From: Spirochaetota bacterium
GTDB taxonomy: Bacteria; Spirochaetota; Spirochaetia; Treponematales; Rectinemataceae
Reading direction: 5' to 3'
DNA length: 64,000 bases
Assembly (NCBI GenBank): GCA_029265255.1
Contig: JAJUJQ010000001.1
Coordinates: forward strand, 62,001-126,000
Shown here: piece by piece, positions 44,184-52,227 of the stretch
How positions within the stretch are numbered: position 1 is the stretch's first letter
How the letters are laid out: each line of letters opens with the position of its first letter
Notes under the pieces: generated by a model
The model's input: the letters and a program-made list of their open reading frames with translations, nothing else
Database searches by the model: none
What the model was told of the DNA's origin: nothing
Position numbers and translations under genes: made by a program

Positions 44184-45476
44184 TTGGATTTTTCTTCGTT
44201 CTCACTCGATGCCTCACTCATGGAAGCAATCTCACGCGCCGGATATCGCGAACCAACGCCTATACAGAGCCAGGCTATTGGCCCCGCGCTTGAAGGCCGC
44301 GACATCCTCGGTCTGGCGCAGACAGGCACCGGCAAGACTGCCGCTTTTGTTCTTCCTCTGCTCCAGCGTTTGCTCGCTGGCCCGCGCATGCAGGCCCGCG
44401 CGCTCATTCTTTCTCCTACTCGTGAACTTGCCGAGCAGACCCGCGCCGCGATCGAGCTGCTGGGCAAAGAGACCAACCTCTTAAGTCAGTCTATCTATGG
44501 CGGCGTTTCCATGTCGAATCAGATCCGCGCGTATCGGCGCGACAGGCCGGAAATCCTCGTCGCTTGTCCCGGGCGATTGCTCGATCTGATGGAACAGCAT
44601 GTCGTAAGTCTTGCGCATATCGAAATGCTTGTTCTTGACGAAGCTGACCAGATGCTCGACATGGGCTTTATCCCCTCGATCCGAAGGATTATCGCTTCCA
44701 TCACTGGAGATCGGCAGACGATGCTGTTCTCTGCGACACTTCCACCGGAGATCCGCCGCTTGGCACGCGAGTTCCAGCGCGATCCGCTCCATATTGAGAT
44801 CGGTAGCTCCAAACCGGTTGACACCGTGAGCCATATCGTCTATCCGGTTATGCAGGCCGACAAGCTTGCGGTGCTTTCCTCTATTCTCTCTGAACATGAG
44901 GGCGGCAAGATGCTCATTTTTGCCCGCACCAAGCACCGTGCCCAGAAACTTGCCACGCACCTCAGCGAATCAGGGTTTCCTGCCGCCGCCTTGCATGGAA
45001 ATCTCACACAGGCACAGCGCGACAAGGCTATGCAGCGATTCCGCACAGGGAAGGCAAAATATATGGTCGCGACTGATATCGCGGCGCGTGGTATCGATAT
45101 CAGCGGTATTTCACATGTTGTCAATTTCGATATGCCCGATACCGCAGAAGCATACACGCATCGTATCGGACGTACGGGGCGCATGATGCAGACCGGCATC
45201 GCGCTCACCTTGGCTACGCCTGATGATCATTCAATGCTGAGCATTGTAGAACGCCTTATTGGATCCCCGATCGTACAGAAAGTCGTGTCACTGTCAGGCA
45301 CCAAGTCGGTTGTATCAATGGGAGCGCGGTTCGACCGCGAAGCGGGTACGGGTTGCGGCGGTCAGAAGTCTTCAGCGCGCGCGATCGCAGGGCATGTTTC
45401 CTCGCGGTCCTTCAAGGCCAGGGGACATTCGTTTGCGGCTCATCGTTCCAGCACCTCTCGGCGGATTGCGGTATAA
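44184..45476 (+). CDS. DEAD-box RNA helicase
   Basis: A 430-aa ATP-dependent RNA helicase. TTG start at 44184 follows AAAAGGA; the sequence opens directly with the Q motif (FSLDASLMEAISRAGYREPTPIQ). Motif I is AQTGTGKTA, Ia PTRELAEQ, II VLDEADQML, III SATLPP, V ATDIAARGIDI and VI HRIGRTGR. The C-terminal tail of about 60 residues is short, basic and Ser/Arg-rich, suited for RNA contact. It resembles the RhlE/CsdA group; roles in cold adaptation or ribosome assembly are usual but not specified here. Two hundred bases upstream hold no gene. Confidence 0.95.
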   Translation: MDFSSFSLDASLMEAISRAGYREPTPIQSQAIGPALEGRDILGLAQTGTGKTAAFVLPLLQRLLAGPRMQARALILSPTRELAEQTRAAIELLGKETNLLSQSIYGGVSMSNQIRAYRRDRPEILVACPGRLLDLMEQHVVSLAHIEMLVLDEADQMLDMGFIPSIRRIIASITGDRQTMLFSATLPPEIRRLAREFQRDPLHIEIGSSKPVDTVSHIVYPVMQADKLAVLSSILSEHEGGKMLIFARTKHRAQKLATHLSESGFPAAALHGNLTQAQRDKAMQRFRTGKAKYMVATDIAARGIDISGISHVVNFDMPDTAEAYTHRIGRTGRMMQTGIALTLATPDDHSMLSIVERLIGSPIVQKVVSLSGTKSVVSMGARFDREAGTGCGGQKSSARAIAGHVSSRSFKARGHSFAAHRSSTSRRIAV

Positions 45477-45594
45477 GGTTCACACTGACACTGGATGGGG
45501 CGGCAGCATTGAATCGCGCGTGCCTCGTCCAGGTTCCGCATAATTGGTCGCTGGTGAAAAAAGGAATTTTCGGAAAGGAAAAATCCTCCATCCC

Positions 45595-45623
45595 TTGACA
45601 TTTTCTGCGATTTTTTGTAAATT
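45595..45623 (+). promoter_or_regulatory. Promoter of the initiator tRNA
   Basis: TTGACA (45595-45600) and TAAATT (45618-45623) with a 17-bp spacer ending in TG, 11 bases before the tRNA. Confidence 0.78.
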
Positions 45624-45634
45624 TTTAGTCGCGC

Positions 45635-45707
45635 CGCAGGGTAGAGCAGTTGGCAGCTCGTCGGGCTCATAACCCGGAGGTCGGAGGTTCGAGTCCTCCC
45701 CCTGCTA
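45635..45707 (+). tRNA. Initiator tRNA-fMet (anticodon CAT)
   Basis: A 73-base cloverleaf with acceptor CGCAGGG/CCCTGCT, D-arm GAGC/GCTC, anticodon stem TCGGG/CCCGG with loop CTCATAA, and T-arm GGAGG-TTCGAGT-CCTCC. C1 and T72 do not pair, and three G-C pairs stand at the end of the anticodon stem; both are initiator marks. CCA is not encoded. Confidence 0.95.
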
Positions 45708-45719
45708 AATAATCTATGA

Positions 45720-45743
45720 GGCTCCCGGAAGGGAGCCTTTTTT
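45720..45743 (+). terminator. Rho-independent terminator after tRNA-fMet
   Basis: GGCTCCC (45720-45726) pairs with GGGAGCC (45731-45737) around a GGAA loop, followed by six T. Confidence 0.92.
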
Positions 45744-45841
45744 GCTTTTTCCCTGCCGGTATTAGAAAAGCCGACATCCTTGCCAACATCGCGCATCCCA
45801 TTCCGTCATTCTGAGAAGAACATCCAGGGTTCCTTGCATAT

Positions 45842-45877
45842 GCGCTTATTCGAACATACGCGCGTTCGAATAAGCGC
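45842..45877. repeat. Perfect 14-bp inverted repeat, stem-loop
   Basis: GCGCTTATTCGAAC (45842-45855) and GTTCGAATAAGCGC (45864-45877) are exact reverse complements around an 8-base centre ATACGCGC. No T run follows on either strand. It lies 135 bases past tRNA-fMet, away from any gene end. It may be a protein-binding site, a small-RNA fold or a mobile-repeat remnant. Confidence 0.85.
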
Positions 45878-46242
45878 TCGAATTCAAACCAAAAATATGC
45901 TGATATGGGCGCTGCTGGGATTTTTCGATTGATGCACCCCCGCCGCATGACACCATTTATCTTCATCGCGACAGGCCGAGATCGAGCCGAAATGGCTTAC
46001 CTATTCCTCGATTGATCGAATCAAACCGGGCACCTCCCATGCCAAGGCGCAGAAACTTCTGAATTGAGCATCGCCAGCTCCGATGGTATTGATATTCATA
46101 TTAATATTTATAATATTACAAATTTCTCATGTTTTATGTTTCGTTTTTTAATATCCGAGAATAAGGACCTTGGTATTTCCATAAGGTTCTTCTCTTTGTG
46201 CAAATTATTTCATCACAGCGGATTGATTGCGCAAAATTCTCC

Positions 46243-46271
46243 TTGACAGGAGCGCTGAGTGGGTGGATAAT
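46243..46271 (+). promoter_or_regulatory. Promoter of the sugar ABC operon
   Basis: TTGACA (46243-46248) and GATAAT (46266-46271) with a 17-bp spacer. Near-consensus sigma-70 type. Confidence 0.85.
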
Positions 46272-46276
46272 AATAA

Positions 46277-46292
46277 GCGTGTACGTACACGC
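46277..46292. promoter_or_regulatory. 16-bp palindromic operator at the transcription start
   Basis: GCGTGTACGTACACGC is a perfect palindrome starting 5 bases after the -10 box, covering the expected start point. This is a classical repressor position. The regulator is not in the window; a LacI or GntR type would fit a sugar operon. Confidence 0.78.
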
Positions 46293-46368
46293 ACACTGTG
46301 AAGAAACCAATGAGCGGCGTTGCCGCCATTAAAGATTATGCATTCGTGTCAAAAGAAGGAAGCACAGA

Positions 46369-47361
46369 ATGGGTTTCGCGATAAAGAGAATTCTGACGGT
46401 CTTCGTACTGCTGCTGGCGGTGACAGGGCTTGTAGTAGCTGCGCCTTTGATAAAGGTAGGCATCGTCAACCTGCCGCCAGAGGAGTCCGGCTACAGACAG
46501 GCCAATGTCGAAGACATGAATACTGTCTTCTCAAAGGCGAACGGGTATGATGCACGGCAGACGAACACAGGCGACAACAGTGAGCAGATTGCTGCGGCGA
46601 TGGGCTATATTCGCGATGGTGTGGACTACCTCTTAATATCGGCAGCCAACGCGTCAGGCTGGGACAATGTCCTGCAATCTGCCAAAAAAGCCGGCGTGAT
46701 CGTATTCCTTTTCGACAGGCTCATCCAGACGGACCCCTCGAACTATCAGGCTGCGCTTGTTTCGGATATGGCGGCCGAGGGCGAAATGGCCGTTAACTGG
46801 CTGTTGAGCCAGAAGCTGCCGTATTACAACGTGATCCTCATCCGTGGCCAGCTTGGTTCGGCAGCAGAGCTGGGTCGAAGCGCGGCGGTGCTCAAAGCAC
46901 GCGATGCAGGCAAACTGAAGATTGTCGCCGATGGAACCGGTGGAGACAGCTGGAGCCTCGAGGAAGCCCGCAAGGTGGTCGAAGCCGCGATAGCCGCTGG
47001 TAAGGATTTCAACGTCATCTATGCGGAAAACGACGGCATGGCACAAGGTGCGGTTCAGGCACTCGACGCGGCCGGTATTACTCATGGAAAGAACGGCAAG
47101 GTGAAGATCATTGGCTTCGACTTCAACCGCTTCGCGCTGCGGAATGTGCAGGCCGGTTACTGGGACTGTGATGTGCAGTGCAGCCCGCGCCAGGCGGCCG
47201 AGATTTCGAGCTGGATCAAGGCTCATCAGGCTGGCAAGCCGCTGCCCAAGGGAATCATCTATCAAAAGGAAATGTTGGTCGATACCTCCACCATCACCGA
47301 CGACATCATTCTCAAAATGGGTATCAACGCCGACCCCGGCAAGGGAGTGATCACCAGGTAA
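46369..47361 (+). CDS. Sugar ABC transporter, substrate-binding protein (YtfQ/RbsB-like)
   Basis: A 330-aa periplasmic binding protein. The signal peptide covers about 1-24 (KRILTVFVLLLAVTGLVVAA). The mature start IKVGIVNLPPEESGYRQANVEDMN resembles galactofuranose-binding YtfQ (where ESGWRAAET is found) more than RbsB, and DRLIQTD and GDSWSLEEARKVVEAAI also fit. The operon has two different permease genes, as in ytfQRT-yjfF. Ligand is a pentose or hexose, perhaps a furanose; not proven. Expression is probably controlled by the palindrome at the start site. Confidence 0.88.
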   Translation: MGFAIKRILTVFVLLLAVTGLVVAAPLIKVGIVNLPPEESGYRQANVEDMNTVFSKANGYDARQTNTGDNSEQIAAAMGYIRDGVDYLLISAANASGWDNVLQSAKKAGVIVFLFDRLIQTDPSNYQAALVSDMAAEGEMAVNWLLSQKLPYYNVILIRGQLGSAAELGRSAAVLKARDAGKLKIVADGTGGDSWSLEEARKVVEAAIAAGKDFNVIYAENDGMAQGAVQALDAAGITHGKNGKVKIIGFDFNRFALRNVQAGYWDCDVQCSPRQAAEISSWIKAHQAGKPLPKGIIYQKEMLVDTSTITDDIILKMGINADPGKGVITR

Positions 47362-47397
47362 GATTTTTTCTCGGCGGGCATTTTTTCTGAGAAGAAG

Positions 47398-47444
47398 CGC
47401 GGTGCAGCATGCTGATTAATCCGGTGTGCCGCACCGCGGATTTT
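47398..47444 (+). terminator. Stem-loop between the binding-protein and ATPase genes
   Basis: CGCGGTGC (47398-47405) pairs with GCACCGCG (47431-47438), followed by GATTTTA. The long 25-base loop makes it a weak, leaky terminator that would favour the binding-protein message, as in the liv operon. Confidence 0.5.
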
Positions 47445-47474
47445 ATAGTAAAATATGCTTAGGGGGAGGCACTG

Positions 47475-48983
47475 TTGCGAATGCAGAATGTGCTGGAAAT
47501 GAGCGGCATATGCAAATCATTTCCAGGGGTCAGAGCACTGCACAATGTGAGTTTTTCACTCAGAAAGGGTGAGGTACACGCCCTTATGGGCGAAAATGGG
47601 GCAGGGAAATCCACGTTGATAAAGGTCATCACAGGGGTATACGAGAAAGACGCTGGTCAGATCCTGGTAGATGGAAAAGCGATACATTTCAGATCTCCTC
47701 AAGACGCTCAAAACTTTGGGGTAGGCGCCGTGTATCAGGAGATCATGCTTTGCCCTAATCTCACCGTTGCAGAAAACCTGTATATCGGCCGCGGGCAGCA
47801 CGCATTGGTCAACTGGAAACAGATGAAAGAAAAAGCCGCCCAGCTTCTGCATTCTCTCGACATCCCCGCAAGGCCGACGCAGCAGCTTTCCAGCTGTTCG
47901 CTTGCGGTCCAGCAAATGATCGCGATAGCCCGCGCGATTGATATGAACTGCAGGATTCTGATCCTGGACGAACCGACTTCCTCGCTGGACGAAGAGGAAG
48001 TACAAAAGCTCTTCAGACTCATGCGGGAGCTCAAAGCGCGAGGGGTGGGGATTATTTTCGTAACTCACTTTCTTGATCAGGTCTATGAGATCAGCGACAG
48101 GATCACGGTTCTGCGCAATGGAGAGTTCATAGGAGAATATGAGGCGGCTTCTCTTCCCCAGTTTGAGCTCGTCTCGAAGATGATGGGAAAGGCACTGGAC
48201 GATGTATCGCAGATCAAAAAGGAAAAATCAGCATCAGTTCAGCGAGGAGTACCTGTCTATGAGGCGGTTGGGCTTTCGAGTACTACCGGGATAAAACCAT
48301 TCAACTTCAGGATACACAAGGGAGAAGTGAATGGATTCGTCGGGCTTCTTGGTTCGGGAAGAAGCGAGGCTGCGCGCGCGATATACGCCGCGGACAAAGT
48401 AATTGCCGGCGAAGTGAAGGTGAACGGGAAAAAAGCAAAAATCCGAGAACCCATACATGCTATGAAACTGGGCATCGGCTATCTGCCTGAAGATCGCAAG
48501 AGCGATGGTATCATCGCGGATCTTTCCGTCCGCGAGAACATTATACTGGCGTTGCAGGTGCTGAAGGGGTTCTTCAAGCCTTTTTCCAGAAAGCAAGCTG
48601 ATGTATTCGCAGAAGAGTACATTAAATCCCTAAGCATCAAGACAGCGTCGACAGGCACGCCTGTCAAGTCGCTCTCGGGCGGCAATCAGCAGAAGGTGAT
48701 TATCGCGCGCTGGTTGCTGACTCATCCTGAGTATCTCATCCTCGATGAGCCTACCCGAGGCATCGATGTCGGAACAAAGGTGGAGATACAGAAACTGGTT
48801 CTCAAGCTCGCCAGGGAGGGAGTCAGCATTACATTCATCTCTTCGGAGATCGAGGAAATGCTCCGCACCTGTTCCCGCTTGATCGTCATGAAGGACCGAG
48901 AAATCGCGGGAGAACTCAGCGGCGAGAATGTGACAGAGCGCGATATTATGCATGTTATTGCCGGGGGGAGCGCGCAATCATGA
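47475..48983 (+). CDS. Sugar ABC transporter, tandem ATPase (RbsA/YtfR-like)
   Basis: A 502-aa cytoplasmic protein with two ABC modules. The first has Walker A GENGAGKST, signature-like SSCSLAVQQMIAIARA, and Walker B ILDEPTSSLD. The second has the degenerate Walker A GLLGSGRSEAAR, typical for this subfamily, and signature LSGGNQQKVIIARWL with LILDEPTRGID. TTG 47475 sits 5-6 bases after GGGAGG; ATG 47481 is the alternative. It powers the two permeases that follow and overlaps the first by 4 bp. Confidence 0.94.
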   Translation: MRMQNVLEMSGICKSFPGVRALHNVSFSLRKGEVHALMGENGAGKSTLIKVITGVYEKDAGQILVDGKAIHFRSPQDAQNFGVGAVYQEIMLCPNLTVAENLYIGRGQHALVNWKQMKEKAAQLLHSLDIPARPTQQLSSCSLAVQQMIAIARAIDMNCRILILDEPTSSLDEEEVQKLFRLMRELKARGVGIIFVTHFLDQVYEISDRITVLRNGEFIGEYEAASLPQFELVSKMMGKALDDVSQIKKEKSASVQRGVPVYEAVGLSSTTGIKPFNFRIHKGEVNGFVGLLGSGRSEAARAIYAADKVIAGEVKVNGKKAKIREPIHAMKLGIGYLPEDRKSDGIIADLSVRENIILALQVLKGFFKPFSRKQADVFAEEYIKSLSIKTASTGTPVKSLSGGNQQKVIIARWLLTHPEYLILDEPTRGIDVGTKVEIQKLVLKLAREGVSITFISSEIEEMLRTCSRLIVMKDREIAGELSGENVTERDIMHVIAGGSAQS

Positions 48984-50086
48984 GTAGAATGAAAATTCCT
49001 AATTATCAGGCATTTCTCCCACTCTCGGTGCTAGCCATTCTCATCTTTATCAACCTGCTGAAAGGCGCGGATTATTTCAGTATTTCAATCATCAATGGCG
49101 CGCTATACGGGAATATTCCGAATATACTTTTCGGTGCTTCGGAGCTGGTGATTCTGGCGATCGGCATGACGCTGGTTACTTCATCTTCCGGTGGTCAGGA
49201 TATCAGCGTCGGTGTGGCGGCAACCATCACCTCGAGCGTTTTCGTCCGGGTCGTGCTGAACGCACACGACGTGACCTTGATGACGGTTTTGGGCGCGTTC
49301 CTGGTGAGTTGCCTGGTCGGGATTGCCATAGGAGCCTTCAATGGTACTCTGGTAGCCGTATTCAATGTGCAGCCCATGGTTGCGACCCTCATACTGTTCA
49401 CCGCGGGTAGGTCGATTGCGTTTCTGATCGATGGCAGGCTGTCCCCCATACTGGCGAACAGGATCACCAACCAAATAGGCAGCGTCATACCCGGAGTTCC
49501 CGTCCAAACACCGATATTGCTGACGGCTGTGTTCATTCTTCTGTTTTCGATACTTCTCAAAATCACGAATCTTAAACTCTATGCCCAATGTGTCGGCATC
49601 AATCAGAAAGCCGCGCGCCTCAACGGCATAAACCCTGTCAGTGTAAAACTTCTCACCTATATCATTCTTGGTGTCTGTTCCGCTGTCGCGGGGTTCATAG
49701 CGGTGACCAAAGCCGGTCGGCATGACAGCGTGAATTTGCTCAGATTTATTGAAATGGACGCAATACTCGCGGTAGCGATTGGAGGGAACGCGCTGAGCGG
49801 AGGCAAATTCAGCATCACCGGCTCCGTCATAGGCGCGTATACGATAGAGGTCCTGAACAGGACTCTGCTGAGGCTTGAGGTGGGCACCGAAACGATCAAA
49901 GCCTTCAAAGCGGTGTTTATTATCATCCTTATGATTTTTGCGTCCCCTGTCGCGAGGGGAGCCGCCGCGAAGGCGGCACAATGGATACGCGCAAGATTTA
50001 CAGGCATCGTCCGGCTTCCAGTCTCTGAGGAGGCTGCAGCGTCGACAGAATCCAAAGCCGAGGTTACGGTCGAGAAAGAAGTATAG
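48980..50086 (+). CDS. Sugar ABC transporter, permease 1 (YtfT/RbsC-like)
   Basis: A 368-aa inner-membrane permease with about ten hydrophobic segments and the family loop GGNALSGGKFSITGSVIGA near residues 270-290. VTSSSGGQDISVGVAATIT near 70-85 is the RbsC/YtfT hallmark. It carries an extended charged C-terminal tail (about 330-368). It overlaps the ATPase gene by 4 bp and is followed after one base by a second, related permease. Confidence 0.92.
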   Translation: MSRMKIPNYQAFLPLSVLAILIFINLLKGADYFSISIINGALYGNIPNILFGASELVILAIGMTLVTSSSGGQDISVGVAATITSSVFVRVVLNAHDVTLMTVLGAFLVSCLVGIAIGAFNGTLVAVFNVQPMVATLILFTAGRSIAFLIDGRLSPILANRITNQIGSVIPGVPVQTPILLTAVFILLFSILLKITNLKLYAQCVGINQKAARLNGINPVSVKLLTYIILGVCSAVAGFIAVTKAGRHDSVNLLRFIEMDAILAVAIGGNALSGGKFSITGSVIGAYTIEVLNRTLLRLEVGTETIKAFKAVFIIILMIFASPVARGAAAKAAQWIRARFTGIVRLPVSEEAAASTESKAEVTVEKEV

Positions 50087-50087
50087 C

Positions 50088-51134
50088 ATGGAACAGATGA
50101 ATACAATGAAGCGAAGAGAGGCTATTTCAAATTCGAATCTTCTGCTCCTCATCGCTGCGGTGATATTCGTGCTGATGTACGGGATAGCGATTCTCTGCTA
50201 CCCGCGCAGTTTCTTTCAGTATCAGACATTCTTCGATCTGTTCAGTCTGAATGCGGCGCTGATCATCATTACGCTCGGCGAAACCATCGTCATGATCGGC
50301 GGGGGTATCGATATTTCAATCGGAGCGGTGACAGGTCTGGTCACCATGTGCTGTGCGGTTTACCTCGAATCAGGACATGGAAGCGTCGAAGGCTCGATTC
50401 TCCTTGCCCTTGGTATAGGAATCGCGTTTGGACTCATGCAGGGATTCCTTATCGCCTATCTGGAAATACAACCATTCATTATCACGCTTGCCGGCATGTT
50501 TCTCGCGAATGGGCTCTTGACGACCATTCACAAGGATCCGCTCAATGTGACCATGCCGGACTTTGTACAACTGAGAGATACTGTCATCGTCATTCCATGG
50601 CTTGGGACCATGAACAGGCTCGGAAATTTCATACCGCTCGAGGTCAAGCCTGGCGCTCTTGTGGTTGCGGTGCTTATCATCGTGTTGAGCGTGTTTCTTC
50701 ATTGGTCTCGTTTCGGGCGCAATCTATATGCGGTTGGCGGCAGCAGCCAGAGTGCGCTGATGCTCGGTATCAATGTGAAAAGAACGAAGTTTTTATCATT
50801 CGTGCTGTGCGGCTTTCTTTCCGGCATCGCTGGTTTTGTATTCATAATGACCACAGGGGCCGGCAATGTCGGAAACGCCGCGGGCTTTGAGATGAAAGCC
50901 ATCGCCGGCTCCATCATCGGCGGTACGATGCTCACAGGAGGCGTAGGAAACCTGATCGGTTCGCCCATTGGAGCGTTGACGCTGCTGACGATCAACGAAT
51001 TAATACGCGCAGCGGGCATCAACTCGAATTTCCAGGCAATAGCCAGTGGATTGCTGTTGTGCCTCTTCATCGTGCTGCAGAGCAGTGTCCTGTGGCTGCG
51101 CCGTACAGGCGGTTTCAAGTTGAAAGGTGCATGA
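50088..51134 (+). CDS. Sugar ABC transporter, permease 2 (YjfF-like)
   Basis: A 348-aa inner-membrane permease; ATG 50088 is taken because the earlier in-frame part lies inside permease 1. It contains MIGGGIDISIGAVTGLVTM near 65-85 and GGTMLTGGVGNLIGSPIGALTLL near 275-300. Sequence differs clearly from permease 1, so the channel is probably a heterodimer as in the YtfT-YjfF galactofuranose importer. Confidence 0.92.
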   Translation: MEQMNTMKRREAISNSNLLLLIAAVIFVLMYGIAILCYPRSFFQYQTFFDLFSLNAALIIITLGETIVMIGGGIDISIGAVTGLVTMCCAVYLESGHGSVEGSILLALGIGIAFGLMQGFLIAYLEIQPFIITLAGMFLANGLLTTIHKDPLNVTMPDFVQLRDTVIVIPWLGTMNRLGNFIPLEVKPGALVVAVLIIVLSVFLHWSRFGRNLYAVGGSSQSALMLGINVKRTKFLSFVLCGFLSGIAGFVFIMTTGAGNVGNAAGFEMKAIAGSIIGGTMLTGGVGNLIGSPIGALTLLTINELIRAAGINSNFQAIASGLLLCLFIVLQSSVLWLRRTGGFKLKGA

Positions 51135-51398
51135 TACATTCCGGCAGCCTGGAAATAATCCTTCATCAGTATGCCTCTCGATTTTTCAATGAATGGGAAA
51201 TTGAACAAGGCGCAGCGGTCCGGCATTCGCGCGAGAGGGCCTGCCGGGGCGTGAATAAGGCAGCTTGTTAAGAATCGCTTAACGCTGACACTCCTGATTT
51301 CGCTCGATAGATTGTTTTCATTGACGGCACATGCATTTGCGAATTATTCTTCATACATATCAATTGGAAAAACCATGTGTTCCCGCAGGAGCACCATT

Positions 51399-52118
51399 AT
51401 GCGCAAGCCGATAAGGTCAATAACCGAAATTATCGACGCGATTTCGCAGGGCAGAACTAGAACAAATCTTCTGAGAAAGGGCGAGCAGGAACTCATCGCG
51501 TTTCTGGTGACGCGTATCCCGGGCTGGGTCTCTTCCAACATGCTGACTGCGGTCGGATTCGCGGGAAATGCGCTGGTCGCGCTCAGTTTCATCTTGGCCG
51601 CATCGTACGGCAGGTATTGGTTTTTCCTGGGGATTGCCGGTTTCGCGGTCAGCTGGTTTGGGGACTCGCTTGACGGCAGACTTGCCTATTATCGCAATAA
51701 GCCGAGAAGATGGTACGGCTTTGCGCTCGATCTTGTCGTCGATTGGCTTGGCATCGTGCTCATCGGGTTCGGGTTTGTGCTGTACGCGGTGGGATACCTC
51801 AAGATCTTGGGGTATCTGTTCATCACCTTCTACGGGCTTCAGATCATCATCACGCTGCTGAAGTTCAAAATCTCGAATCAATATACAATTGACGCGGGCC
51901 TTCTGGGACCTACCGAGGCGAGAATCGTGGTATCGCTTCTTCTGCTGGCGGAAATTGCGTATCAGGGGATCCTGCAATATCTAGCTGTGCTGGTGGTGGC
52001 CATTCTTGTCATCTCATGTTATGTAGAAATAAAAAAGACTTTAAAGATTGCTGACATGCAGGACGAAGAGGAGAACCATAAGGCTCGTCTCAGTTCGGGG
52101 CACCAGCTAAGAAACTAG
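51399..52118 (+). CDS. CDP-alcohol phosphatidyltransferase-family membrane protein
   Basis: A 240-aa inner-membrane protein; start ATG 51399 follows AGGAG, an in-frame start at 51312 is less likely. The CDP-alcohol signature DxxDGxxARx8Gx3Dx3D is present as D89, D92, G93, A96, G107, D111 and D115, but the AR pair reads A96-Y97. About six hydrophobic segments follow. Members transfer a phosphatidyl or other phosphate-linked group from CDP onto an alcohol such as inositol, glycerol phosphate or serine. It lies 264 bp after the sugar importer on the same strand, with a possible weak promoter at 51313-51342 and an inverted repeat GTTAAG/CTTAAC at 51267-51283. Confidence 0.82.
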   Translation: MRKPIRSITEIIDAISQGRTRTNLLRKGEQELIAFLVTRIPGWVSSNMLTAVGFAGNALVALSFILAASYGRYWFFLGIAGFAVSWFGDSLDGRLAYYRNKPRRWYGFALDLVVDWLGIVLIGFGFVLYAVGYLKILGYLFITFYGLQIIITLLKFKISNQYTIDAGLLGPTEARIVVSLLLLAEIAYQGILQYLAVLVVAILVISCYVEIKKTLKIADMQDEEENHKARLSSGHQLRN

Positions 52119-52227
52119 ACAAAGTTGAAAGTCTTGCTGCGCTTTTCAGCACAGTGCGCTTTATGGGGTGGCGCGTGATCTCACCGTCAAGAATCGATTA
52201 TTGTTTTCATGGGTCGGAAACCAGCGC

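Larger units (their letters stand above)
45744..46368. other. 625-bp intergenic region before the sugar ABC operon
   Basis: No convincing protein gene; the frames that touch the tRNA are typical spurious readings. It contains a perfect 14-bp stem-loop (45842-45877), an AT-rich tract at 46075-46160, a strong promoter (46243-46271), a 16-bp palindrome at the start site (46277-46292) and an untranslated leader of about 90 bases. Confidence 0.7.

Noticed and set aside
45440..45966. Two minus-strand frames (45440-45796 and 45667-45966) over tRNA-fMet
   Set aside because: They contain the GRTRTSDLRVMSPTS and GGLEPPTSG strings that arise when a tRNA is read antisense; the tRNA and its terminator explain the sequence.
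47241..47400. Possible riboswitch between the binding-protein and ATPase genes
   Set aside because: Only a simple stem-loop is present; no conserved riboswitch core was recognised.
49181..50152. 323-aa minus-strand frame
   Set aside because: Antisense to sugar permease 1; Arg/His/Asp-rich composition without domain features.
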